A DNA stretch of 64,000 nt, taken from Nioella halotolerans. Its GTDB lineage: Bacteria > Pseudomonadota > Alphaproteobacteria > Rhodobacterales > Rhodobacteraceae. Below the pieces are notes generated by a model. It saw only the letters and a program-made list of their open reading frames with translations, was not told the origin of the DNA and searched no databases. Both the position numbers and the translations under genes were made by a program. The stretch covers positions 1 to 64,000 of the forward strand of contig QVQC01000032.1 of assembly GCA_003428585.1 (NCBI GenBank), read 5' to 3'. Below, in pieces: positions 9,164-19,163 of this stretch; position 1 is the stretch's first letter, and the number at the start of each line of letters is the position of its first letter.

Positions 9164-9380
9164 GGGGTATGGATGCGCCTTGGCGGGCCGTCGGTCAAGC
9201 CGGTGGGAGCGATTTCGTCGCCCGCGGCGCCGACCCGGGAACGCGCCTTGTCAGGCCCCGGCGGGGCCCTCCTCGGCGCGTGCTGCCGCGGGATCTTGGC
9301 GGCGGGCGCGTGGCGGGTCCGACGGGCGGGCGGGTTTGCGCCGGGGGCGCCTCCGGCGGGAGTTTTTTCGCCAAGAAGAA

Positions 9381-9405
9381 GGGCCGCCCGTGATCGGGGC
9401 GGCCC
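9381..9405 (-). terminator. Terminator downstream of icd
   Basis: GGGCCGCCC (9381-9389) pairs perfectly with GGGCGGCCC (9397-9405) around a seven-base loop, 23 bases past the icd stop. On the minus strand it is followed by a T-rich stretch (TTCTTCTT). The neighbouring plus-strand text GGCGCCTCCGGCGGGAG followed by TTTTTT resembles terminator remnants common between genes of this family. The rest of the 265-base gap (9164-9428) shows no gene. Confidence 0.7.
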
Positions 9406-9428
9406 TGTCGGTTCCCGGGACGTGCGGC

Positions 9429-11651
<2,223 letters not shown>

Positions 11652-11824
11652 GGTCCGTTCCCTTTTTCAAACATGCGAGGATGGCCCTTCGAAGGGGGCG
11701 CCGCGTGGCGGTCCGCTGCGGCCTTGCGGGCCTTCGGGGGTCGCCGGTCTATTTTCACGCCCCGCCTAGAGCAGCGGGGCGCCGGGATCAACAGGACAAA
11801 GGCGCGCGCGTGGCGCGGCGCGGG

Positions 11825-13018
11825 TCAGGTGACGCGGGACCGGGCCTGGTAGGCGGGATCGAGATAGGCCTCGGTCCGGATCACCTCTTCGAGGATCTCG
11901 GCGGCGCGGATCACGTCGTCCTCGTCAAGGTAGAGCGGGGTGAAGCCGAAGCGCATGATATCCGGCGCGCGAAAATCGCCGATCACGCCGCGCGCGATCA
12001 GCGCCTGCATCGCGGCATAGCCGTCCTTGAAGGCGAACGACACCTGGCTGCCGCGCAGCGCCGGATCGGCGGGGGAGGCGAGGGTCAGGCCGGGGCATCT
12101 GTTGGACACCTCCAGCGCGAACCGTTCCGACAGCGCGATGGAGGCGGCGCGGATATCGGCCATCTCGACCCCGTCCCAGACCTTCAGCGCCTCTTGCAGC
12201 ACCGCCAGTTGCAGGATCGGCGGGGTCCCGACGCGCAGGCGTTCCGTCGACATCGCGGGGCGGTAGCCCGGTTCCATGGCGAAGGGCGCGGCATGGCCGA
12301 GCCAGCCGGCGAGCGCGGGGTCCACATCCGCGACGATATCGGGACGGGCATAGATGAAGGCCGGCGCGCCGGGGCCGCCATTGAGGTATTTATAGGTGCA
12401 TCCCACGGCGAATTCGGCATTGCTGGCGGCGATGTCCACCGGCACCGCGCCCGCCGAATGGGCCAGATCCCAGATCATCACCGCGCCCATGGCATGGGCC
12501 TTTTCGGTGATCGCGGCCATGTCGTGCATCCGGCCGGATCGGTAGTCGACATGGGTCAGCATCACGGCGGCCACGTCCTCTGTGATTGCGTCGGCCACGT
12601 CCTCGGGCGCGGGGGTGCGAAGCTCATAGCCCTTGTCGATGGTGCCGATCAGCCCCTGCGCCATGTAGAGGTCGGTGGGGAAATTGCCGCTGTCCGACAG
12701 GATCACCCGCCGGCCGGGGCGCATCTTCAGTGCCGCCGCCAAGGCCTGGTAGACCTTGATCGAGAGCGTGTCGCCGGTGGCCACGGACCCGGCCGGCGCG
12801 CCGATGAGCTGGCCGATCCGGTCGCCCACGACGCGCGGCAGGTCCATCCAGCCGGCGGTGTTCCAGGCGCGGATCAATTCGTTGCCCCATTCGGCCTCGA
12901 TCACCGTCGTGGCGCGGGCGGCGGCGCCCTTTGGCAGCACGCCAAGCGAATTGCCGTCCAGGTAGATCACCCCGTCGGGGGTTTCGAACAGGTCCTTGCG
13001 GGGCAGGGTGACGCCCAT
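11825..13018 (-). CDS. kynU: Kynureninase
   Basis: A PLP enzyme that hydrolyses kynurenine (or 3-hydroxykynurenine) to anthranilate (or 3-hydroxyanthranilate) and alanine. The 397-residue protein shows the N-terminal YLDGNSLG block and the PLP-lysine segment CTYKYLNGGPGAPAF. I place the start at the ATG at 13018, nine bases after a strong AGAGGAG; an ATG at 13039 would overlap kynA by 20 bases and has no comparable site. It follows kynA directly. No kynB (formamidase) gene is adjacent, so that step must be encoded elsewhere. Confidence 0.95.
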   Translation of the reverse strand: MGVTLPRKDLFETPDGVIYLDGNSLGVLPKGAAARATTVIEAEWGNELIRAWNTAGWMDLPRVVGDRIGQLIGAPAGSVATGDTLSIKVYQALAAALKMRPGRRVILSDSGNFPTDLYMAQGLIGTIDKGYELRTPAPEDVADAITEDVAAVMLTHVDYRSGRMHDMAAITEKAHAMGAVMIWDLAHSAGAVPVDIAASNAEFAVGCTYKYLNGGPGAPAFIYARPDIVADVDPALAGWLGHAAPFAMEPGYRPAMSTERLRVGTPPILQLAVLQEALKVWDGVEMADIRAASIALSERFALEVSNRCPGLTLASPADPALRGSQVSFAFKDGYAAMQALIARGVIGDFRAPDIMRFGFTPLYLDEDDVIRAAEILEEVIRTEAYLDPAYQARSRVT

Positions 13019-13019
13019 G

Positions 13020-13856
13020 TTACAATTCTCCTCTGACATGCCAAAGCTCGGGGAAGAGCTCCACCTCCAGCATCCGGCGCAGGTATTGCACGCCCGAGGT
13101 GCCCCCCGTGCCGCGCTTGAAGCCGATGATCCGTTCCACGGTGGTCACGTGGTTGAAGCGCCAGCGGCGGAAGTAATCCTCCAAGTCGACCAGTTTCTCC
13201 GCGAGTTCGTAAATGGTCCAGTATGTATCCGTGTTCTCGTAGACGGTTTGCCAGCGGGCCTGCACCTCTGGCAGCGGTTTGTGCGGGGTCGCAAGCTGTG
13301 GCGCCGGGGCCGGGTCCGGGCCGTCGACTTCAGCGAAAAGCAGCGCGATCACCTCGTCGTAGAAACTGGGGCGGGCAAGCTCCGCGTCCAGCAGGGCCTT
13401 GACCTCGGGCAGATGCGCGTGCGGCTTGACCATGTTGGGATTGCGATTACCCAGCACGTATTCGATCAGCCGGTACTGGTGCGATTGGAAGCCGGAGGAG
13501 GGGCCAAGCGTTTCCCGGAACCGCGTGTAATCGGCCGGGGTCATGGTGCGCAGCACGTCCCATGCGTTGTTGAGCTGCTCGAAGATGCGCGCGACGCGGG
13601 CCAGCATCTTGAACATAGGCGATATCTGTCCCGCCTTCAGCGCCTCGCGCGCGGCGGCAAGTTCATGAATCGCCAGTTTCATCCACAGCTCGCTTGTCTG
13701 GTGCTGGATGATGAACAGCATCTCGTCATGGGCGTCCGACAGCGGGTGCTGCTGGTGCAGGATGCCGTCAAGATGCAGGTAGTCACCGTAGGACATGGCG
13801 GCGCTGAAATCCATCCGGGCGCCGTCCGATCCGGGGTTGTAGGGTTGGTCGCTCAT
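13020..13856 (-). CDS. kynA: Tryptophan 2,3-dioxygenase
   Basis: A haem enzyme that opens the indole ring of tryptophan to N-formylkynurenine, the first step of the kynurenine pathway. It is 278 residues long, matching bacterial TDO. Visible family blocks are MSYGDYLHLDGILHQQHP, IIQHQTSELWMKL and the C-terminal GTGGTSGVQYLRRMLE, which holds active-site residues. A ribosome binding site CAGGAG precedes the ATG. It is the first gene of a two-gene unit with kynU. Confidence 0.96.
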   Translation of the reverse strand: MSDQPYNPGSDGARMDFSAAMSYGDYLHLDGILHQQHPLSDAHDEMLFIIQHQTSELWMKLAIHELAAAREALKAGQISPMFKMLARVARIFEQLNNAWDVLRTMTPADYTRFRETLGPSSGFQSHQYRLIEYVLGNRNPNMVKPHAHLPEVKALLDAELARPSFYDEVIALLFAEVDGPDPAPAPQLATPHKPLPEVQARWQTVYENTDTYWTIYELAEKLVDLEDYFRRWRFNHVTTVERIIGFKRGTGGTSGVQYLRRMLEVELFPELWHVRGEL

Positions 13857-13932
13857 GGTGCGAGGCTCCTGCTTTCGGGGGGCGAGTCCCCCGTCCGGGC
13901 GACAGTATGGGCGTCGGCAATGTGTTTCAAGT

Positions 13933-14883
13933 TTAAAGTAATTGGCGCCGCAGCACCGAGGGCGGGTGCCCGAAAGCGCGGCGGAAGGCGCGGGTCATGG
14001 CACTGGCATCGGCATATCCGCAGCGGGTCGCGATCTCGGCCATCGACATCGTGCTGCGCCCGGCCAGAAGCCGCGCCTGGCGCAGGCGCAGGGCGGTGTA
14101 GACGGCGCGCGGCGTCATCGCGGCCTTGGCCGCGAACTGCGCCTCCAGCGCGCGTTGGCTGAGGCCGAGGCGGCGGGCGATCTCGCCCACCGGCAGCGGC
14201 ACCTCGATATTGCGGCGCATGATCGACACCGCTGCCTGCACCAGCCGATCCCGCGACAGGCGCGCCATCGGCTCGGCATGCGGATCGGCCTCGCCGTGCA
14301 TGAACAGCGCGGCGACCTCCAGCCGCAACAGCGCGCCGTGATCGCGCTCGATCAGGTGCAGCATCAACTCGAAGGCGGTGGTGGCCCCGCCGCAGGTGAT
14401 GCGATCACCGTCGATGACGAAGCGGTCGGGCGTGATGTTCACCTGCGGAAACCGCTCGGCAAGCCTGTCCATCTCGTCCCAGTGGATCGTTGCCCGGCGC
14501 CCGTCCAGAAGCCCCGCCGCCGCCATCAGCCAGCTGCCCGTGTCCAGACCCACAACGGTGTGAAACCGCCCCGCCGCCGCGCTGAGGGCGCGCAGAACGC
14601 CGGGCGTGGCATGCCGCTGGAAATCGTAGCTCGGCATGACCAGAAGGACATCGCCGCCGGGATGATCCATGAGCCGCGCCTGCGGCTGAACGGTCAGCCC
14701 CGACGAGGACGCGATGCCCGCCGCATCAACGCCAAGGAACTGCCAGTCATAGAGCGTCCGGCGCGACAGCGTGTTGGCCCCGCGCAGGGGTTCGACCGCG
14801 TTGGCAAGGCAGTGGTTGGAAAAGGACGGAAACAGCAACACCCCGATGCGGCGCGGAGGCGAGGTTTCTTGCGAATTGTGCAT
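13933..14883 (-). CDS. GlxA family (AraC type) transcriptional regulator
   Basis: The 316-residue regulator has an N-terminal DJ-1/PfpI-like domain (RIGVLLFPSFSNHCLANAVEPL) and a C-terminal AraC helix-turn-helix pair (residues ~215-316; PLPVGEIARRLGLSQRALEAQF and MAEIATRCGYADASAMTRAFRR). This architecture is shared by GbdR and CdhR, which control glycine betaine and carnitine catabolism. The start MHNSQE at 14883 lacks a good ribosome binding site; an alternative ATG lies at 14904. It diverges from the acyl-CoA dehydrogenase operon with only 75 bases between, so it probably regulates that operon. Confidence 0.88.
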   Translation of the reverse strand: MHNSQETSPPRRIGVLLFPSFSNHCLANAVEPLRGANTLSRRTLYDWQFLGVDAAGIASSSGLTVQPQARLMDHPGGDVLLVMPSYDFQRHATPGVLRALSAAAGRFHTVVGLDTGSWLMAAAGLLDGRRATIHWDEMDRLAERFPQVNITPDRFVIDGDRITCGGATTAFELMLHLIERDHGALLRLEVAALFMHGEADPHAEPMARLSRDRLVQAAVSIMRRNIEVPLPVGEIARRLGLSQRALEAQFAAKAAMTPRAVYTALRLRQARLLAGRSTMSMAEIATRCGYADASAMTRAFRRAFGHPPSVLRRQLL

Positions 14884-14958
14884 GGTTTTGCACCAGTGTT
14901 GCATGATTTGCTGCCGCGCATCTTCCATAGTCAGCGCAAGAGGACAAGGGAGAGTGCC

Positions 14959-16119
14959 ATGCATTTCGGCCTGACCGATGAACAGGAGATGATCGTTTCC
15001 ACCGTGCGCAGTTTCGTGGAAAAGGAGATCTATCCCCACGAAGACGCGGTCGAACGCAGCGGCGAGGTGCCCCGCGACCTCGCGGAGGAGATCAAGCGCA
15101 AGACGATCGAGATGGGCTTTTACGCCTGCAATTTCCCACAAGAGGTGGGCGGTGCCGGGCTGGGCCACCTTGATTTCGCATTGGTCGAGCGCGAACTGGG
15201 GCGCGGGTCCATGGCGCTGACCCATTTCTTCGGGCGGCCGCAAAACATCCTGATGGCCTGCGAGGGCGAGCAGAAGGAACGTTACCTGCTGCCGGCGGTC
15301 CGCGGTGAGCGGATGGATGCGCTGGCGATGACTGAGCCCGGCGCCGGATCGGACGTGCGGGGAATGACATGTGCTGCCCGGCGCGATGGCGGCGACTGGG
15401 TGGTCAACGGCACCAAGCATTTCATCTCGGGCGCGGATCATGCCGATTTCGTCATCGTCTTCATCGCCACCGGCGAGGACCAGACGCCGAAAGGCCCCAA
15501 GAAGCGCATCACCGCCTTCCTCGTGGACCGGGGCACGCCGGGCTTCACGATCCGCGACGGCTACCAGTCGGTCAGTCACCGGGGGTACAAGAACATGGTG
15601 CTGGACTTCGACGATTGCCGCCTGCCCGACGCGCAGGTGCTGGGCGAGGTCGATGGCGGCTTCGCGGTGATGAACGAATGGCTTTACGCGACCCGGATCA
15701 CGGTGGCCACGATGAGCGTCGGCCGCGCGCGGCGGGTCTTTGACCACGCGCTGCACTTTGCCGCCGAGCGCGAACAGTTCGGGCAGGCGATCGCGAAATT
15801 CCAGGGCGTGAGCTTCCAGATCGCGGACATGATCACCGAGATCGACGCGGCAGACTGGTTGACGCTGGCTTCGGCCTGGCGGCTCGATCAGGGGTTGCCC
15901 GCGAACCGCGAGATCGCCTCGGCCAAGCTTTACGCCAGCGAGATGCTCGCCCGGGTCACCGATGCGGCGCTGCAGGTCCATGGCGGCATGGGGTTGATGA
16001 ACGACTATCCCATCGAGCGGTTCTGGCGCGATGCGCGGGTCGAACGGATCTGGGACGGCACCAGCGAGATCCAGCGCCACATCATCAGCCGGGAGCTGTT
16101 CCGGCCGCTGGGCGCATGA
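14959..16119 (+). CDS. Acyl-CoA dehydrogenase
   Basis: A 386-residue FAD flavoprotein that would introduce a 2,3-double bond in an acyl-CoA. It shows the signatures MTEPGAGSDVRGM (FAD/substrate loop), LQVHGGMGLMNDYPIERFWRDARV and a C-terminal WDGTSEIQRHIISREL. The glutamate of the GTSE motif sits where related enzymes bind FAD; the catalytic base was not assigned. The ribosome binding site GGGAGAG precedes the ATG. As first gene of the operon with the CoA ligase and a CaiD-like hydratase, a likely substrate is gamma-butyrobetainyl-CoA, but a generic acyl-CoA cannot be excluded. Confidence 0.9.
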   Translation: MHFGLTDEQEMIVSTVRSFVEKEIYPHEDAVERSGEVPRDLAEEIKRKTIEMGFYACNFPQEVGGAGLGHLDFALVERELGRGSMALTHFFGRPQNILMACEGEQKERYLLPAVRGERMDALAMTEPGAGSDVRGMTCAARRDGGDWVVNGTKHFISGADHADFVIVFIATGEDQTPKGPKKRITAFLVDRGTPGFTIRDGYQSVSHRGYKNMVLDFDDCRLPDAQVLGEVDGGFAVMNEWLYATRITVATMSVGRARRVFDHALHFAAEREQFGQAIAKFQGVSFQIADMITEIDAADWLTLASAWRLDQGLPANREIASAKLYASEMLARVTDAALQVHGGMGLMNDYPIERFWRDARVERIWDGTSEIQRHIISRELFRPLGA

Positions 16120-16161
16120 CCCCCGGTGCCTGCGGCGCCCCACCGCGGTATCGGGGCTTGC

Positions 16162-18213
16162 ATGAAAGACATCGCGATGCGTGATCTGGACCGGTTGCTG
16201 CGCCCCCGAAGCATCGCCGTGGTCGGCGGCGGGGCGTGGTGCGCGAACGTGGTGCGCGAATGCCGCAAGATCGGGTTTTCCGGACCCCTTTGGCCGGTAC
16301 ATCCGGCGCGACCGGAAGTCGCCGGGGTGCCGGCTTTTGTATCTCCCGCGGATCTGCCGGGGGTGCCGGACGCGGTGTTCATCGGGGTCAATCGGCACGT
16401 GACGGTCGAGGTGGTGGTGCAGTTGGCGCGAATGGGGGCGGGCGGCGCCGTCTGCTTTGCCAGCGGCTTTGCCGAGGCGGCGCGCGAATTGCCCGACGGG
16501 CCGGACTTGCAGGCGGCGTTGATCGCCGCGGCGGGTGACATGCCGATGCTGGGGCCGAATTGCTACGGTTTCCTGAATGCGCTTGACGGGGCATTGCTGT
16601 GGCCCGATCAGCACGGGCTTGTTCCGGTGACACGTGGCGTCGCGATCGTGACCCAAAGCTCCAACATCGCGATCAACCTGACGATGCAGGCGCGCGGGCT
16701 GCCGATCGCCTACGTGATGACGGCAGGCAACCAGGCGCAGAGCGATCTGGCCGCGCTGGGCCGCGGGGTGCTGGCCGATCCGCGGGTCACGGCGCTTGGG
16801 CTGCATATCGAGGGGATCGGTGACCTTGCTGCCTTCGAGGCGCTGGCGCGCGAGGCCCGGGCGCTTGGCAAGCCCATCGTGGCGCTGAAGATCGGGGCGT
16901 CGGAGGCAGCGCGGGCGGCGACGGTGTCGCACACCGCCTCGCTGGCCGGGACGGATGCCGGAGGCCGGGCGCTGCTGCGGCGGCTGGGCATCGCGCAGGT
17001 GCAGACCCTGCCCGAGTTGCTGGAGACGTTGAAACTGCTGCACTTGGGCGGGCCGCTGGCCTCGAACCGGATCGCGTCGCTGTCCTGTTCGGGCGGCGAG
17101 GCGAGCCTGATGGCCGACCTGGCCGAGGCGCGCGACCTGCACTTTCCGGCGCTCGATGCGGCGCAGGCGGCGGATTTGGCCGCGGTGCTCGGCCCCCGCG
17201 TGTCACTTGCCAACCCGTTGGATTATCACACCTATATCTGGGGAGATCACGACGCGACCACGGCCTGTTTCAGCGCGATGATGCAAGGTGACCTCGCCAT
17301 GGGCTGCGCGGTGCTGGATATCCCGCGTCCCGACCGGTGCGACGGGGCGGAATGGCTGCGAGTGATCGATGCGATGGCCGCGGCACAGGTGGCGACGGGG
17401 CGGCGCATGGCCCTCGTCGCGAGCTTGCCCGAAACGTTGCCCGAGGCGGTCGCCGAGGCGGCGATGGCGCGTGGAGTCGTGCCGTTCGGCGGCATGGCGG
17501 AGGCGTTGGCGGCGCTGGAGGCGGGCGCGTGGCTGGGCGCGCAGGACGCGCCGGGGGCGGCGGTGCTGGCGCCCGGTGATCCGGTGGGCACGCGGATGAT
17601 CGGCGAGGCCGAGGCCAAGGCGATGCTGGCTTCCCACGGCGTCCGGGTGCCGCGGTCGGCGCGGGCGGAGTGCGCCGAGCAAGCCGCGCAACAGGCGGAA
17701 ACCATTGGCTTTCCCGTCGTCCTGAAGGGTGAGGGCGCGGCCCACAAGACAGAGGCGGGGGCGGTGCGGCTGGGCCTGCGCGATCCGCGCGAGGTCGCGT
17801 CGGCGGCGCGGGGGATGGCGGCCAGTGGCTACCTTGTCGAGGAGATGGTCACCGGCGCCGTGGCCGAACTGTTGATCGGGGTACTGCGCGACCCGGCGCA
17901 TGGCTACGTTCTGACGCTTGGCGCGGGGGGCGTGTTGACCGAGGTGCTGGCGGACAGCGTGTCGCGGCTTATCCCCGCCACCAGAGAGGAGTTGCGCACG
18001 GCGCTGCAATCGCTCAGGATCGCGCCGGTGCTGGCGGGATACCGGGGGGCGCCGGCGGTGGACATGGAGGCGGTGCTCGACGCGGTCATGGCCGTGCAAG
18101 CCTTTGTCGAACAGGAGTATTCCCGGCTGGACGAGGTCGAGATCAACCCGCTGATCTGCACGACGACGGGGGCCGTGGCCGCCGATGCCCTGATCACAAT
18201 CGGAGAGAACTGA
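16162..18213 (+). CDS. NDP-forming acyl-CoA synthetase (acetate-CoA ligase family)
   Basis: A 683-residue single-chain ligase that joins CoA to a carboxylate with ATP hydrolysis to ADP. Domain order is CoA-binding (N-terminus, LLRPRSIAVVGG), succinyl-CoA-ligase-like with the phospho-His motif TVSHTASLAG near residue 255, and a C-terminal ATP-grasp (VVLKGEGAAHKTEAGAV). ATG 16162 was chosen over GTG 16126 and ATG 16177. Its stop overlaps the start of the hydratase gene (TGATG). In this operon it probably activates the substrate (for example a betaine), in place of the CoA-transferase CaiB or AMP-forming CaiC of enterobacteria. Confidence 0.88.
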   Translation: MKDIAMRDLDRLLRPRSIAVVGGGAWCANVVRECRKIGFSGPLWPVHPARPEVAGVPAFVSPADLPGVPDAVFIGVNRHVTVEVVVQLARMGAGGAVCFASGFAEAARELPDGPDLQAALIAAAGDMPMLGPNCYGFLNALDGALLWPDQHGLVPVTRGVAIVTQSSNIAINLTMQARGLPIAYVMTAGNQAQSDLAALGRGVLADPRVTALGLHIEGIGDLAAFEALAREARALGKPIVALKIGASEAARAATVSHTASLAGTDAGGRALLRRLGIAQVQTLPELLETLKLLHLGGPLASNRIASLSCSGGEASLMADLAEARDLHFPALDAAQAADLAAVLGPRVSLANPLDYHTYIWGDHDATTACFSAMMQGDLAMGCAVLDIPRPDRCDGAEWLRVIDAMAAAQVATGRRMALVASLPETLPEAVAEAAMARGVVPFGGMAEALAALEAGAWLGAQDAPGAAVLAPGDPVGTRMIGEAEAKAMLASHGVRVPRSARAECAEQAAQQAETIGFPVVLKGEGAAHKTEAGAVRLGLRDPREVASAARGMAASGYLVEEMVTGAVAELLIGVLRDPAHGYVLTLGAGGVLTEVLADSVSRLIPATREELRTALQSLRIAPVLAGYRGAPAVDMEAVLDAVMAVQAFVEQEYSRLDEVEINPLICTTTGAVAADALITIGEN

Positions 18214-18998
18214 TGACGGAAAACCCCATCCGGACGGAGCGGCGCGGCCATGTGCTGGAGGTCACGCTTGACCGGCCCAAGGCCAATGCGATCGACAGCG
18301 AAACCAGCCGGATCATGGGCGACGTGTTCACCGAGTTCCGCGATGACCCGGAATTGCGCGTCGCCACGATCACAGGGGGCGGGACCAAGTTCTTCTGCGC
18401 CGGCTGGGATCTGAAGGCGGCGGCGGATGGCGACGCGGCGGATGCCGATTACGGCAAGGGTGGTTTCGGTGGCTTGCAGGAGCTGCGCGGGCTGAATAAA
18501 CCCGTGATTTCAGTGGTTAACGGGATCTGCTGCGGCGGCGGGCTGGAACTGGCCCTGTCCGGCGACATCATCCTTGCCGCCGATCACGCGCGCTTTGCCC
18601 TGCCGGAGATCCGGTCCGGCACCGTGGCGGATGCGGCCAGCGTCAAGCTGCCCAAGCGGATCCCCTACCACATCGCCATGGAAATGCTGTTCACCGGCCG
18701 CTGGCTGGAGGCCGAGGAGGCCGCGCGCTGGGGGCTCGTCAACCGGATTATCCCGGCAGATCAACTGGTTGAGGAGGCGCGCGCGATGGCGGACCTGCTG
18801 GCCTCCGGGCCGCCGCTGGTCTACGCGGCGATCAAGGAAATCGTGCGCGAATCCGAGGACATGACGTTTCAGGACGCGATGAACCGGATCACCCGCAGCC
18901 AGTTCGAAACCGTCGAAACGCTCTACCGGTCGGAGGACCAGAAGGAGGGCGCGCGCGCCTTCGCGGAGGGGCGCGACCCGGTCTGGACGGGGCGCTGA
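18213..18998 (+). CDS. caiD: Enoyl-CoA hydratase, carnitinyl-CoA dehydratase (CaiD) type
   Basis: A 261-residue crotonase, the same length as E. coli CaiD. It shares distinctive text with that enzyme from memory: DRPKANAIDSETS, FFCAGWDLKAAADGDA and the C-terminal FAEGRDPVWTGR. Both candidate active-site acids are present (GGGLELAL and FALPEIRSG). CaiD hydrates crotonobetainyl-CoA to carnitinyl-CoA. Translationally coupled to the CoA ligase. Symbol is given by similarity; the substrate is inferred, and a general enoyl-CoA hydratase remains possible. Confidence 0.8.
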   Translation: MTENPIRTERRGHVLEVTLDRPKANAIDSETSRIMGDVFTEFRDDPELRVATITGGGTKFFCAGWDLKAAADGDAADADYGKGGFGGLQELRGLNKPVISVVNGICCGGGLELALSGDIILAADHARFALPEIRSGTVADAASVKLPKRIPYHIAMEMLFTGRWLEAEEAARWGLVNRIIPADQLVEEARAMADLLASGPPLVYAAIKEIVRESEDMTFQDAMNRITRSQFETVETLYRSEDQKEGARAFAEGRDPVWTGR

Positions 18999-19014
18999 AA
19001 CAGGGGGTGCCGGG

Positions 19015-19058
19015 CGTACACCCCCCGTGCACCCCCTGTGCACCCTGCGTGCAGACAG
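19015..19058. repeat. 11-bp tandem repeat array, copy B
   Basis: Four 11-base units read CGTACACCCCC, CGTGCACCCCC, TGTGCACCCTG and CGTGCAGACAG. They lie 17-60 bases after the stop of the CaiD-like gene and before the DNA methyltransferase gene. Same family as 4077-4120 and 53842-53885. The rest of the 165-base gap is featureless apart from the methyltransferase ribosome binding site. Confidence 0.85.
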
Positions 19059-19163
19059 ATCGCCGCCAACCGGGCGCGTCCGGTCCCGCGCCGCGGTAAG
19101 CCGGTGTTAACCGCTTGCCGCGAAAACGAGGGCCGCGCTAGGGTGGCCGAAAGGGGGCCGGGC

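Noticed and set aside
14884..17142. Upstream extension of the GlxA regulator frame across the acyl-CoA dehydrogenase operon
   Set aside because: The extension lies antisense to two clear genes and does not resemble a protein; the regulator has a normal start near 14883.
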